From contig NZ_JAMBNP010000003.1 in the NCBI RefSeq assembly GCF_023715145.1, forward strand, positions 534,639-598,638: a stretch of 64,000 bases of DNA. The letters run 5' to 3'. This DNA comes from Paenibacillus glycanilyticus. GTDB taxonomy: Bacteria > Bacillota > Bacilli > Paenibacillales > Paenibacillaceae. Below, piece by piece: positions 34,065-42,944 of the stretch. The position numbers and the translations under genes are program-made. Numbering within the stretch: position 1 is the first letter of the stretch; the number at the start of each line of letters is the position of its first letter. The notes beneath the pieces are model-generated. The model saw nothing but the letters and a program-made list of their open reading frames with translations, did not search any database and was not told the origin of the DNA.

Positions 34065-35480
34065 GTGAGCAAATTGTGGGGCGGACGGTTCACGAAGAAG
34101 ACCGACCAATTGGTAGAGGAATATACAGCATCCATTATGTTCGATAAAGAGCTGGCCGAAGAGGACATCCAGGGCAGCCTGGCGCATGTCACGATGCTTG
34201 GCAAGCAAGGCATTCTGCCCGCGGACGACGTTGAGGCGATCAAGGACGGCCTGCACCGCGTGCTGCAGCGTATCAAACGCAATGATATCGAGTTCTCCAT
34301 CTCCGATGAAGACATTCATATGAATATCGAAAAAACGCTGATCGACGATGTTGGTCCGGTAGGCGGCAAGCTGCATACGGGCCGCAGCCGTAACGACCAG
34401 GTGGCAACGGACATGCACTTGTACCTGCGCAAGCGCGTAGTCGAGTTCGTGGACATGCTGCACAAGCTGCAAACCGCGCTGATCCAACAGGCGAAAGCGA
34501 ACATCGACACGATCGTGCCGGGCTACACGCATTTGCAGCGTGCGCAGCCGATTCTGTTCGCTCATCATCTGATGGCTTACGTGTCGATGTTTGGCCGCGA
34601 CCTGGAGCGTCTGCAGGACAGCTACAAACGGATCAATATGCTACCGCTTGGCGCCGGCGCTTTGGCGGGAACAACCTTCCCGATCGACCGTCATTTCGTC
34701 GCAAGCCAGCTCAAGTTCGACCGCGTGTACGAGAACAGTCTGGATGCGGTAAGCGACCGCGACTTCATCCTCGAATTCTTGTCCCATGCTTCGATCATCA
34801 TGATGCACTTGTCGCGTCTGAGCGAAGAGCTGATCCTGTGGTCGAGCACGGAGTTCCGTTTTGTTGAGCTGGATGACGCCTTCTGCACAGGCAGCAGTAT
34901 TATGCCGCAGAAGAAGAACCCGGACGTTCCGGAGCTTGTGCGCGGTAAAACGGGCCGAGTCTACGGCAATCTTGTTGGTCTCCTGACGGTACTCAAATCT
35001 CTGCCGCTTGCTTACAACAAGGACATGCAGGAAGACAAGGAAGGCATGTTTGATACGGTGAAAACTATGCAAGGCGCGCTTCAGCTGTTCGCTCCGATGA
35101 TCGCTACGATGAAGGTGAACAAAGAGCAGATGCGCCAAGCCGTTAACCAGGATTTCTCGAACGCAACCGACATCGCCGACTTCCTCGTCGGCAAAGGCCT
35201 GCCGTTCCGCCAAGCGCATGAAGTCATTGGCAAGACGGTATTGTACTGCATCGAGCAGAACAAATACCTGCTTGATCTGACTTTGGAAGAGTTCAAGCAG
35301 TTCTCGCCGCTGTTCGACGACCGCATCTACAACGTGCTTCAGCCGGAGCAGGTTGTGAATGCCCGCAACGTTTTCGGCGGTACGGCAAAAGTGCAGGTAG
35401 AGGCGGCAATCGACCGCGCCGAGCAGGTACTGGAGCAAACCGCTGCATGGGTTACGGAATACGCCGAGAAGAGCCGGTAA
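34065..35480 (+). CDS. argH: Argininosuccinate lyase
   Basis: 471 aa from GTG 34065 with GGGAGGGAG in front; the ATG at 34038 lies on the tail of the argG-argH hairpin. Last step of arginine synthesis, releasing fumarate. Fumarase/aspartase superfamily signature [13 protein letters not shown]-terminal KLWGGRF and [13 protein letters not shown] are typical. A terminator follows. Confidence 0.97.
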   Translation: MSKLWGGRFTKKTDQLVEEYTASIMFDKELAEEDIQGSLAHVTMLGKQGILPADDVEAIKDGLHRVLQRIKRNDIEFSISDEDIHMNIEKTLIDDVGPVGGKLHTGRSRNDQVATDMHLYLRKRVVEFVDMLHKLQTALIQQAKANIDTIVPGYTHLQRAQPILFAHHLMAYVSMFGRDLERLQDSYKRINMLPLGAGALAGTTFPIDRHFVASQLKFDRVYENSLDAVSDRDFILEFLSHASIIMMHLSRLSEELILWSSTEFRFVELDDAFCTGSSIMPQKKNPDVPELVRGKTGRVYGNLVGLLTVLKSLPLAYNKDMQEDKEGMFDTVKTMQGALQLFAPMIATMKVNKEQMRQAVNQDFSNATDIADFLVGKGLPFRQAHEVIGKTVLYCIEQNKYLLDLTLEEFKQFSPLFDDRIYNVLQPEQVVNARNVFGGTAKVQVEAAIDRAEQVLEQTAAWVTEYAEKSR

Positions 35481-35502
35481 TTCCATTCCTTACATTTTTC
35501 TT

Positions 35503-35549
35503 GAAAGGCTATCAACTCCGTCTCATGGCGGTGCTGATAGCCTTTTTAT
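35503..35549 (+). terminator. Rho-independent terminator of argH
   Basis: AAAGGCTATCA pairs with TGATAGCCTTT and TTTATA follows. Confidence 0.85.
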
Positions 35550-35586
35550 ATGTCCCTCCATGCGTGAATGCTTCTCAAAAGACAGC

Positions 35587-35785
35587 TACAATGGATTTTC
35601 TCCACTAAAATTGAGCCAAAAGATTGGCAGCATAGTGCTACGTTGTATTCAATCCAGTAAAAATTACCTAAAGCGAGCTTTTTATCGTTCAAGCAGTTGA
35701 TTTTACTGTATGAATTCCAATGTAGATCAAGTAACTAGCCGAAAGTGCCTAATTATGCTGTATAAAATCCAATGTAAAAATGGAG
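35587..35785. repeat. Degenerate repeat cluster in the 3' flank of the broken nuclease gene
   Basis: Four copies of a 13-bp motif like TGTATNNAATCCA are seen; their TCCA cores lie at 35601, 35653, 35716 and 35768, so spacings are 52, 63 and 52 bp. The motif is often followed by ATGTA. The alternation of 52 with a longer interval parallels the 52/73 alternation of the array behind the intact nuclease gene at 6359, although the sequences differ. The rest of the 307-base gap holds only the argH terminator. Confidence 0.55.
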
Positions 35786-35787
35786 AG

Positions 35788-36458
35788 TTATAACAATGAC
35801 TCCATGGCTTTCTCAGTTAGATCGTAACGCCGAATTTGGGTGCCTCGCTCGATAGGTTTAAGCATTCCTTTGAAAGAGAGGGATTGCAGCTTCTTACGGG
35901 CTGTCCGAAAATCAATTTGCAGGTGATCGCATACGTCTTTGGGACGAATTGACCTGCTAAGTTGATAGGCATATCGTAATATTTCTTTCTCAAGCAATAA
36001 AGCCGGATCAGGAAAAGGGGTACTGCGGATGAGACGCGGACTAATGACATGCAGAAGCAGCATCCTGCAGACCTCGGGTCGATTCTGTACATCATCAAAG
36101 GAAAAATGAATCGTCGTCCAGCCCAGCCCGGTTAAGAAGGTATCTCTATTCAACGAATAGCTGAATTTCTCGCGGTCCATATCCTTGATATGGCTTTGAT
36201 AACCGTCACATTCAATGCCGAATTTACCGTATGGCGGCAAAAAAGCAAAGTCCAAAAACCGCGACTTGCGGTTCCAATCATAAACTTCATATTCTGGATG
36301 CAGATGCTCGAAACTGCCAAACAGCGGCCACCAAATATTTTGCAGGACAAGCTTTTCCGCATAATTATGCCCTCTAGCAAGCGTCCCTTTCTTTCACCGC
36401 TTCTTAATTCCAAATGCCGTGTTAGAAATTGTTGGTGAGCTTTTTCGAATTCAACCAT
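35788..36458 (-). pseudogene. Frameshifted paralogue of the VSR/DUF559-like nuclease
   Basis: The gene starts at ATG 36458 (minus strand) behind TAAGGAGG and reads VEFEKAHQQFLTRHLELRSGERKGRLLEG up to about 36370; the homologous continuation HNYAEKLVLQNIWW then lies in the next frame from 36369 to 35788. One missing base near 36370 explains it. Rejoined, it would be ~223 aa and matches the intact copy at 6359-7012: GERK.RL.E, FLDFAFL...IECDGYQSH, F.FDDVQNRPEVC, then a winged-helix tail (LLEKEILRYAYQLSRSIRPKDVCDHL). A sequencing error or programmed slippage cannot be excluded. Like its paralogue it has a terminator hairpin in front and repeats behind. Confidence 0.75.
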
Positions 36459-36476
36459 GTTACCCCTCCTTAGAGC

Positions 36477-36515
36477 ATAAAAAAACGTCCTCAGCCAAAA
36501 GGCTAAGGACGTTCT
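36477..36515 (-). terminator. Terminator hairpin between the VanW-protein gene and the nuclease pseudogene
   Basis: On the minus strand AACGTCCTTAGCC pairs with GGCTGAGGACGTT (one mismatch), followed by seven T residues. It may end the transcript of the upstream minus-strand gene, but it also occupies the leader position seen at the other nuclease locus. The TAAGGAGG of the nuclease gene begins about 8 bases after the T run. Confidence 0.85.
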
Positions 36516-36667
36516 TCGTCTGCTGATAGTTTACCATATCATTTCCAGCAAATACAGACAGTCTACTGTTTTACGCGTACCTTGGATTTGCTCCAGGAAA
36601 ACCAGGTTAAAGGGAGGTGGAATGGCGCTAAGCGCATAAGGCGTAAGGTAAGAATTTCTACTATGGG

Positions 36668-38098
36668 TCAAATTCCGTCCTCCACCACGCCGCCGGAGTT
36701 TTGCGCGCCGGCCGAGCCGCCGGAGCCTGGCGCAACGTGGACGATAGTTGGCTGCGCTCTGTACGTATCATGCGTTATTTTCTCGCGGGAGACCTCTTTG
36801 CCGTCTTTGATGAGAGTGCGGTACGTATCAACAACGTAGCCAAGGGAACCGTTTTGCACAACCACCTGTTGGCCGGCGTCCAGTGATTTATCCGTTACCT
36901 TCTGCACGGCGGGCTGAACGGTCCTCACGACGTTGGACTCAATCTCGTATCGGATATTTTCCGGCATCGTGCCAAACAGCTTCACCGTCAGCTGACGGTC
37001 CTCCACAACGGTGCGAATAATAAGCTTCTTGCCGGTCGAGTTGCGGAAGCGGAAGTCGATTGCGCCGGAAGCAAAGGTCGCATCGGTTCCTTTTGGCAGA
37101 TAAGCGACCGGAAGAGAGTGATTGCGCCGCTCTACGATATCAATGCCCGCCGTGCGCAGAATGGCGTTATACAAGGTGCTGGACACTTGGCAAATGCCGC
37201 CCCCGATACCCGGTACAAGCTTGCCGTTTGAGATAACGGGCGCTTCCTTGTAGCCGTACTCCTCTTCCGTTTTCTTGACAACATCCCCGTACGAGAACAC
37301 TTCTCCAGGATCAAGCACCCAGTCATTGAGCACCCTTGCCGTTGTGGTCACGTTATAAGCGCGGCCTTCGGCACTCGTAGTGAAGCTGGTCGTGAACTCC
37401 ATGATTTTACGGTCAATGCCTTCATCCTTCAGCTTCTCGAGCGTAATTTCCGGATGGACGGTCTTGACGGCGATCTGAGCAGTCAGAGCTTGCTCGGGCT
37501 GCCCGCCCAGCTGGCTGTCTGGCACGATGATCCACGAGGCTACTTTTTCTTTCACGGGCTCGACATCCATGCGGTAAGCATCGGTGTGTGGCGTATAGAC
37601 AACCTCGTCATTGCTTGTGATTTTGCGCGTGGCATTCACGGGCTCATTCGAGTCGATCCAATCCCATTCCGCGCGGACCAGCTTATCGAAGATTGCGGGA
37701 TCGTAGCTTTGCTTCAGTCCATAGGTAGTCTGAAAATGATAACGGAACTTCGAGCGGGTCCACACATTGCCCGTGCGCAGCTTCTTGATCTCTTCCCGTA
37801 CTCCAATAAACTCCGCGTTATAGCCAACCTCGGAAGCCTTCCACTGCTTGCTGCCCTCTGCCTTCGCCTCGGCATTACCTTCGACGGTGATGGTCCGGTT
37901 CTCCAGCATCTGCTCATATTGATCCAGCTTTTTCAGCGCATCATCAATGGGCAGGCCCCCGAGCTCTACCCCTCCGGCCGTGACTTGCTCGGGAACCGTG
38001 TCCTGCCCGGAGTAATAGGACAGGGCGCCGTAGCCGACAGATGCGACCAAGAGCAGCGCAAAAATAATAATGATCGACAGGTGCAGTTTTTTCCACAT
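36668..38098 (-). CDS. VanW family protein with C-terminal G5 domain, membrane anchored
   Basis: 476 aa from ATG 38098 with AAGGGTGG upstream. One N-terminal membrane helix (LHLSIIIIFALLLVASVGYGALSYY) puts the rest outside the cell. A peptidoglycan-binding-like region (~30-200, YkuD-PG-binding type) is followed by the VanW domain (FSYGDVVKK...GIGGGICQVSSTLYNAILRTAGIDIVERRNHS..VAYLPKGTDATF) and a G5-type beta domain (EIESNVVRTVQPAVQKVTDKSLDAGQQVVVQNGSLGYVVDTYRTLIKDGKEV). VanW is an accessory of some vancomycin clusters, but nothing here suggests resistance; a cell-wall role is inferred. The last residues are Gly/Ser-rich. Confidence 0.88.
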   Translation of the reverse strand: MWKKLHLSIIIIFALLLVASVGYGALSYYSGQDTVPEQVTAGGVELGGLPIDDALKKLDQYEQMLENRTITVEGNAEAKAEGSKQWKASEVGYNAEFIGVREEIKKLRTGNVWTRSKFRYHFQTTYGLKQSYDPAIFDKLVRAEWDWIDSNEPVNATRKITSNDEVVYTPHTDAYRMDVEPVKEKVASWIIVPDSQLGGQPEQALTAQIAVKTVHPEITLEKLKDEGIDRKIMEFTTSFTTSAEGRAYNVTTTARVLNDWVLDPGEVFSYGDVVKKTEEEYGYKEAPVISNGKLVPGIGGGICQVSSTLYNAILRTAGIDIVERRNHSLPVAYLPKGTDATFASGAIDFRFRNSTGKKLIIRTVVEDRQLTVKLFGTMPENIRYEIESNVVRTVQPAVQKVTDKSLDAGQQVVVQNGSLGYVVDTYRTLIKDGKEVSREKITHDTYRAQPTIVHVAPGSGGSAGAQNSGGVVEDGI

Positions 38099-38340
38099 GG
38101 TATAGACCACCCTTTCCGTTCAAAAATGACAGTGTTTCATGTATATGCAGGAGATAAGGGGTACTTGTCATTTACACTTTTTTCCTTCGTTTCGTCGTCA
38201 AACGACATAAGCGTTTTGTCGAAAATAAGGCGAAAACTCGAGGAAAATCCACCCTTCAAACGTTTATGAGAATTGTGAAAAATGAGGAAATAAGACCCAA
38301 TGTGAAGGATTTCGTATATCCCTGTCGAAATAGTAAGGCC
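38099..38340. other. Divergent intergenic region between the VanW-protein gene and ftsE
   Basis: A/T-rich region that must hold the promoters of both divergent transcripts. On the minus strand ATGACA with CATATAC about 18 bases later is a possible promoter for the VanW-protein gene, but the match is weak. I see no reading frame with a ribosome-binding site and no repeat. The ftsE leader element begins at 38341. Confidence 0.4.
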
Positions 38341-38446
38341 GAGGTGAAGTGGCTTCCGCCGTTTTGTGGTGGCGGGGAGCGTTTCATTCCGGAGAATTCC
38401 AAGCCCTGTTTATAAGACAGCCTCTCTTATGAATGACTTGGAATTT
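38341..38446 (+). promoter_or_regulatory. Structured leader of ftsE, copy 2 of the shared leader element
   Basis: The first hairpin pairs 38353-38360 with 38371-38379. The 20-nt linker at 38380-38399 is identical to that in front of degS. The second hairpin pairs 38395-38403 with 38437-38445 and encloses TATAAG/CTTATG. Compared with the degS copy the stem bases change in compensated pairs (for example C-G in place of T-A in the second stem) while pairing is kept. It ends 22 bases before the ftsE start codon. Confidence 0.6.
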
Positions 38447-38467
38447 GATAAAAAACAGGATGTGATA

Positions 38468-39157
38468 ATGTTGATAGAGATGCAAGACATATGGAAGACT
38501 TACACCGACGGTACTCACGCCCTGCGAGGCGTATCTGTCCGCATAGATCGCAACGAATTCGTATACCTCGTCGGCCCATCCGGCGCCGGCAAATCCACCT
38601 TCATGAAACTGATCTACCGTGAGGAAGTGCCAACGAAAGGCCAAATCTCCGTCAACGGATTTAATATCGGCAAGCTAAAACCACGCAAAATCCCGTACGT
38701 AAGACGCAACATCGGCGTTATATTCCAAGATTTCCGGCTCCTCCCGAAGCTGACGGTTTACGAAAATGTAGCCTTCGCCATGGAAGTTATCGAAGCTCCC
38801 CGCCGCCTGATTAAGAAGCGGACGATGGAAGTGCTCGATCTGGTCGGACTTAAACATAAGCATTCCAGCCTGCCTGCCCAGTTGTCGGGCGGCGAGCAGC
38901 AGCGTGTCGCCATTGCGCGCGCCATTGTGAACAATCCAACCGTTATCGTTGCGGATGAGCCGACCGGTAACCTGGATCCCGAGACTTCATGGGGCATTAT
39001 GAATCTGCTCGAGGAGATTAATTTCCGCGGCGCAACGATCGTAATGGCTACGCACAACAAAGAGATCGTCAACACGATGCGCAAACGCGTCATCGCCATC
39101 GAGAACGGCAACATTGCCCGCGATGAAGCAAGAGGGGAGTACGGGTATGAAGCTTAG
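38468..39157 (+). CDS. ftsE: Cell division ATP-binding protein FtsE
   Basis: 229 aa from ATG 38468 ([14 protein letters not shown]), preceded by CAGGA; the frame is open further upstream but through the leader element. ABC ATPase: Walker [12 protein letters not shown]-loop, signature [15 protein letters not shown], Walker [14 protein letters not shown]. FtsE drives FtsX to activate a peptidoglycan hydrolase at the wall. Its end overlaps ftsX by 11 bases. Confidence 0.97.
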   Translation: MLIEMQDIWKTYTDGTHALRGVSVRIDRNEFVYLVGPSGAGKSTFMKLIYREEVPTKGQISVNGFNIGKLKPRKIPYVRRNIGVIFQDFRLLPKLTVYENVAFAMEVIEAPRRLIKKRTMEVLDLVGLKHKHSSLPAQLSGGEQQRVAIARAIVNNPTVIVADEPTGNLDPETSWGIMNLLEEINFRGATIVMATHNKEIVNTMRKRVIAIENGNIARDEARGEYGYEA

Positions 39158-40064
39158 TACGCTGCTCCGCCATCTGCGCGAAGGCTTCAAGAACATCATC
39201 CGCAACGGATGGATGTCCTTCGCTTCGATCAGCTCGATCTTTTTCTCGCTATTCCTGCTCGGCGTATTCGTGCTTCTGGCGCTGAACATTGACAGCATGG
39301 CGTCCAACATTGAAAGCCAGGTTCAAATCCGCGTTTACTTGCAGACGGATATTGATCAGCAGAAAGCGAATCAGATCGAGAATCAGATCCGCAAGCTCTC
39401 CGATGTCAGCAAAGTCGAGTTTGTGTCCAAGGAAGAAGGACTTGAGCTTCTCCGCAAAAATCTCGGCAAAGACGGCGATGCGCTGCTAGACGGTTATGAC
39501 AAGGACAGCAACCCGCTGCCGGATTCGTTCACCGTTGAGGTGTTTGATCCGCAGAATATCGGCGTAACGGCAAACCAAATTACCGCGCTGAACAACGCTG
39601 ATGAGACCAAGCCGATTACGAGCGTCAAATACGGACAAGGCACGGTCGAGAAAATGTTCAAGATTACGAATGCCATCCGCAATATAGGTCTGATTGTCGT
39701 CATTGGTCTTGGAGTAACGGCGATGTTCCTGATCTCGACCACAATCAAGATGACGATCCTGGCAAGACGCCGCGAGATTGGCATTATGAAGCTGGTAGGG
39801 GCAACGAATTCCTTTATCCGCTGGCCATTCTTCGTTGAGGGTGCGCTAATCGGAATCGTGGCTTCGGGCATTACAACGGTAGTCGTTCTGATGGCTTACT
39901 CGGAGCTTGTGCGTCTAAATGAAGTTGAATTGGGACTGCTCATGATTAAGCTGATCCCAGTTGCGGATTTGGGATGGAAGATTGCAGCGCTGTTGATTGG
40001 CCTGGGCACCTTGATTGGGGTTTGGGGAAGCACGATTTCCGTACGCAAATATTTGAAAGTGTAG
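39147..40064 (+). CDS. ftsX: Cell division membrane protein FtsX
   Basis: 305 aa from ATG 39147 behind AGAGGGGAG. Four membrane helices: one near the N-terminus ([15 protein letters not shown]), an extracellular loop of ~120 residues (residues ~50-170) that contacts the hydrolase, then three more, with the FtsX/MacB motif [35 protein letters not shown]. It forms the FtsEX complex with the overlapping ftsE. The hydrolase it would control is the next gene. Confidence 0.96.
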   Translation: MKLSTLLRHLREGFKNIIRNGWMSFASISSIFFSLFLLGVFVLLALNIDSMASNIESQVQIRVYLQTDIDQQKANQIENQIRKLSDVSKVEFVSKEEGLELLRKNLGKDGDALLDGYDKDSNPLPDSFTVEVFDPQNIGVTANQITALNNADETKPITSVKYGQGTVEKMFKITNAIRNIGLIVVIGLGVTAMFLISTTIKMTILARRREIGIMKLVGATNSFIRWPFFVEGALIGIVASGITTVVVLMAYSELVRLNEVELGLLMIKLIPVADLGWKIAALLIGLGTLIGVWGSTISVRKYLKV

Positions 40065-40076
40065 GTGACCGCGCAG

Positions 40077-41249
40077 GTGAAGGTAAAAAAACTAGTTATC
40101 GTCATAACGATGTTGACCGTATTTATGTTGCAGCCTGTTGGCGGAAATGCCGCCTCTTCCTTAGATAAAATCAATAAAGACTTAGCTGCGGCGAAGAAGC
40201 AGATTGAACAGGCACAGCAAATTGCCAGAAATGCCGATGCGAAGAAAGAAGATATTACAGGGAAAAAGGAAGACGCTCAGCAGGCAATCCTCAAATTAAA
40301 CAACCAGTTGAATCAGGTTGTAGATAACATGAACTACGTGCAAGGCCAGGTGGATGCCAAGGAAGTAGACCTCCAGAAGGCCGGTAAAGAGCTGGACAAG
40401 GCGGAAGAGCAAGTGAAGGAGCGGGATGAGCTGCTCCAGTCCCGTCTGAAGCTTATGTACGAGAATGGCGTTGTCTCTTATCTGGATGTTCTGTTCAGCG
40501 CGACAAGCTTCTCCGATTTTATTGACCGATTCGATTCGCTGCAGTCTATTCTTAGTCAAGACCGTTCCATTCTTGAACAGCATAAGAAGGATAAAGTAAT
40601 GGTCGCCGAGAAAAAAGCGAATGTCGAAACCGCGCTAGGAGAAGTAAAGACGATGTATACGAAGCTCCAGAAGTATAAATCGGAGCTGAATGATAAAGAG
40701 CAAGAAAAAGAAGTATTGATCGCAAACTACAACAAAGAGATTGAAGAACTAGAGGACATCAGCCAGGAGCAGGAGGATCAGCTGATTGCGCTGGCGAAGA
40801 CGGTAGCCGATCTGAACAAGAAGAAAAATGCAATCAAGAATCCGTACTCCGGCGGCAAGCTCGGCATGCCGATCCGAGGTACATTCCGAATCAGCTCGAA
40901 CTATGGCTACCGGATTCATCCGATTACTCATGTGAAGAAGCTACATACCGGCATTGACTTTGCGGCGAAGCAAGGGACGGCTATTTACGCGGCCGAGTCT
41001 GGCGTTGTCATTGTAGCCCAGGCATGGAGCGGTTACGGCAACGCGGTCATTATCGACCATGGCAACGGCTTATGGACGTTGTACGGTCATATCCGCAACG
41101 GCGGCATTAAAGTAGAGAAGGGTCAAAGCGTGAAGAAAGGCCAAAAAATAGCGGAGGTCGGCAGTACGGGGAACTCGACAGGTCCGCATCTTCACTTCGA
41201 AGTCCGGAAAAACGAAGTAACCGTTAATCCGGCGGGCTATTTGAAATAA
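40077..41249 (+). CDS. Secreted M23 peptidoglycan endopeptidase with coiled coil (FtsEX-activated type)
   Basis: 390 aa from GTG 40077, eight bases after AGGTGA; a GTG at 40065, directly after the ftsX stop, is an alternative. Signal peptide KKLVIVITMLTVFMLQPVGGNAAS. Residues ~30-255 form a long coiled coil, as in CwlO, PcsB and EnvC, which bind FtsX through that part. The C-terminal LytM/M23 domain has the zinc ligands in SNYGYRIHPITHVKKLHTGIDFAA and GPHLHFEVR. Position and architecture make it the likely FtsEX-controlled hydrolase; unlike B. subtilis CwlO, which has an NlpC/P60 domain, this one is an M23 enzyme. Confidence 0.93.
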   Translation: MKVKKLVIVITMLTVFMLQPVGGNAASSLDKINKDLAAAKKQIEQAQQIARNADAKKEDITGKKEDAQQAILKLNNQLNQVVDNMNYVQGQVDAKEVDLQKAGKELDKAEEQVKERDELLQSRLKLMYENGVVSYLDVLFSATSFSDFIDRFDSLQSILSQDRSILEQHKKDKVMVAEKKANVETALGEVKTMYTKLQKYKSELNDKEQEKEVLIANYNKEIEELEDISQEQEDQLIALAKTVADLNKKKNAIKNPYSGGKLGMPIRGTFRISSNYGYRIHPITHVKKLHTGIDFAAKQGTAIYAAESGVVIVAQAWSGYGNAVIIDHGNGLWTLYGHIRNGGIKVEKGQSVKKGQKIAEVGSTGNSTGPHLHFEVRKNEVTVNPAGYLK

Positions 41250-41255
41250 CAGCAT

Positions 41256-41322
41256 TGGAAGGCATACCGAGGGATGCGGAATTGTTCCGTTATTTCACGC
41301 GTATGCCTTCTCCTGCATTAGG
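41256..41322 (+). terminator. Probable hairpin terminator after the M23 peptidase gene
   Basis: GAAGGCATAC pairs with GTATGCCTTC, with a long loop containing CGGAA/TTCCG. The T run is poor (TCTCCTG), so it may only stabilise the mRNA. Confidence 0.45.
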
Positions 41323-41413
41323 AAGAGCTGCAAATAAATATGGACAGCTTATCATATACTAATGAGGTTCACTTAAAAACTGGAATGGGTCAAATGATAA
41401 GGTGGTGTGGAAC

Positions 41414-42862
41414 GTGTATTTTAAAGGAAGAACCGTATTTGTCCTTCTGCTGATGACGATGGTGGCTTCAGTGCTCGTAACGCTGACCATAGGAGATCAA
41501 GTCTTTTGGACGGCCGACGGGAAGCAGGCTTCCGTATCCGCTGCCGCCAGCGAAGGCAGCGGGCTGAGCAAGAAGGAAGAGTCCAAAATCAATGCGGTTC
41601 TGGGTTTGATTGAAACCAAATATTTTAAGGACATTGACCGGGATGAGCTGGTAGACGGAGCGGTCCGGGGCATGATGGAGTCGCTGGATGATCCTTATTC
41701 CGTTTATATGGAGAAGGACGTGGCCAAGCAGTTTTCCGAGTCGATAGAAGGATCGTTCTCCGGGATCGGGGCAGAGGTTACCCTTGAGAAGGGCAAGGTT
41801 GTTGTCGTCGCTCCTATCAAAGGCTCGCCTGCTGAACGCGCGGGTCTGCTTGCCAAGGATATCGTCCTATCCGTCAACGGAGATAAGCTAGATGGTCTTA
41901 CGTTAAATGATGCGGTAGCCAAAATCCGCGGCCCTAAGGGGACCAAAGCGAAGCTTCGGATCGAGCGTGCGGGAAATACCCAGCCGATTGATCTGATCCT
42001 CGTTCGTGATGATATTGATGTGGAGACGGTGTATGCCAAGCTCCGCGAGGATGGCGTTGGCGTCATCGAGATCCGCCAGTTCTCCCTTAACACGGCTGAC
42101 CGGTTCAAGGAAGAGCTCGCCAAGCTGGAGAAGCAAGGGATGAAGGGGCTTGTCATTGATGTGCGGAACGATCCGGGCGGCGTGCTGCCGGTTGTGGTCG
42201 AAATCGCCCAGCAGTTTATACCGAAGGGCGAGACGATTGTACAGGTAGAGGACCGTGACGGCGACCGCGACAAAACAACTTCGCAGGGCGGAGGCAAGAC
42301 TTATCCGATTGCTGTCCTCATGAACAAAGGCAGCGCAAGCGCATCCGAGATTCTGGCTGGTGCGCTGCAGGAGCGGGCTAAAGCGGTTCTTGTCGGGGAG
42401 ACCTCTTACGGCAAAGGAACCGTTCAGGTCAGTTACAATAAGACGCTTGGAGACGGGAGTCTGGTGAAGATGACGATTGCGAAATGGTTAACGCCGGACG
42501 GCAACTGGATTCACCAGAAGGGCATTAAGCCAACCGTCGAAGTATTGCCGCCTAAGCTGTACACCGTGGCCAGGCTGACGTTGAAGGAGACCCTGCGCAA
42601 GGATATGCTTGGAGAACAAGTGCGGAATGCGCAGGTGATGCTGACTGGCCTTGGATTTGCTCCAAAACGGGAGGACGGCTATTTCAGCGCTTCCACCGAG
42701 CAGTCCGTGAAGGACTTCCAAAGCAGTGCCGGCTTGCCGGTTAGCGGCGAGATTGATACGAAGACGGCAGCCGCCTTGGAGCAGGCAGTTGTGAAATGGA
42801 TCAGGGACGAGAAGAACGATAAACAGCTGCTGGAAGCAATCCAGGCAGTGAGCAGGAAATAA
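41414..42862 (+). CDS. ctpB: S41 carboxy-terminal processing peptidase (CtpB-like)
   Basis: 482 aa. The start is probably GTG 41414 (MYFKGRTVF), eight bases after GGTGG; GTG 41402 and 41405 overlap that site. One N-terminal membrane anchor (TVFVLLLMTMVASVLVTLTI). PDZ domain at about 100-180 (VVAPIKGSPAERAGLLAKDIVLSVNG). Protease core with the Ser-Lys dyad: nucleophile in NKGSASASEILAGAL and base Lys in GETSYGKGTVQ. The C-terminus has a peptidoglycan-binding type 1 repeat (VRNAQVMLTGLGFAPKREDGYFSASTEQSVKDFQSSAGL). In B. subtilis CtpB cleaves the sporulation protein SpoIVFA; the present substrate is not known. Confidence 0.93.
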   Translation: MYFKGRTVFVLLLMTMVASVLVTLTIGDQVFWTADGKQASVSAAASEGSGLSKKEESKINAVLGLIETKYFKDIDRDELVDGAVRGMMESLDDPYSVYMEKDVAKQFSESIEGSFSGIGAEVTLEKGKVVVVAPIKGSPAERAGLLAKDIVLSVNGDKLDGLTLNDAVAKIRGPKGTKAKLRIERAGNTQPIDLILVRDDIDVETVYAKLREDGVGVIEIRQFSLNTADRFKEELAKLEKQGMKGLVIDVRNDPGGVLPVVVEIAQQFIPKGETIVQVEDRDGDRDKTTSQGGGKTYPIAVLMNKGSASASEILAGALQERAKAVLVGETSYGKGTVQVSYNKTLGDGSLVKMTIAKWLTPDGNWIHQKGIKPTVEVLPPKLYTVARLTLKETLRKDMLGEQVRNAQVMLTGLGFAPKREDGYFSASTEQSVKDFQSSAGLPVSGEIDTKTAAALEQAVVKWIRDEKNDKQLLEAIQAVSRK

Positions 42863-42882
42863 AGCGGAACTGTCGAATTTAT

Positions 42883-42922
42883 AAAAGGTTGGCTCTGAAT
42901 GCTGGAGTCAGCCTTTTATTTT
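42883..42922 (+). terminator. Terminator of ctpB
   Basis: AAAAGGTTGGCTC and GAGTCAGCCTTTT pair around TGAATGCTG, then ATTTT. It covers the TTG at 42921, which argues for a later start of the next gene. Confidence 0.8.
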
Positions 42923-42944
42923 GATCAGGATGGGAGTGTGGCGA

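Noticed and set aside
36582..36839. 85-codon plus-strand frame
   Set aside because: Mostly the complement of the 3' end of the VanW-protein gene; no domain and a poor start.
36668..38098. Vancomycin resistance determinant
   Set aside because: VanW-domain proteins are widespread in Firmicutes; no vanA/H/X or other van genes are nearby and the G5 and anchor domains point to a general wall protein.
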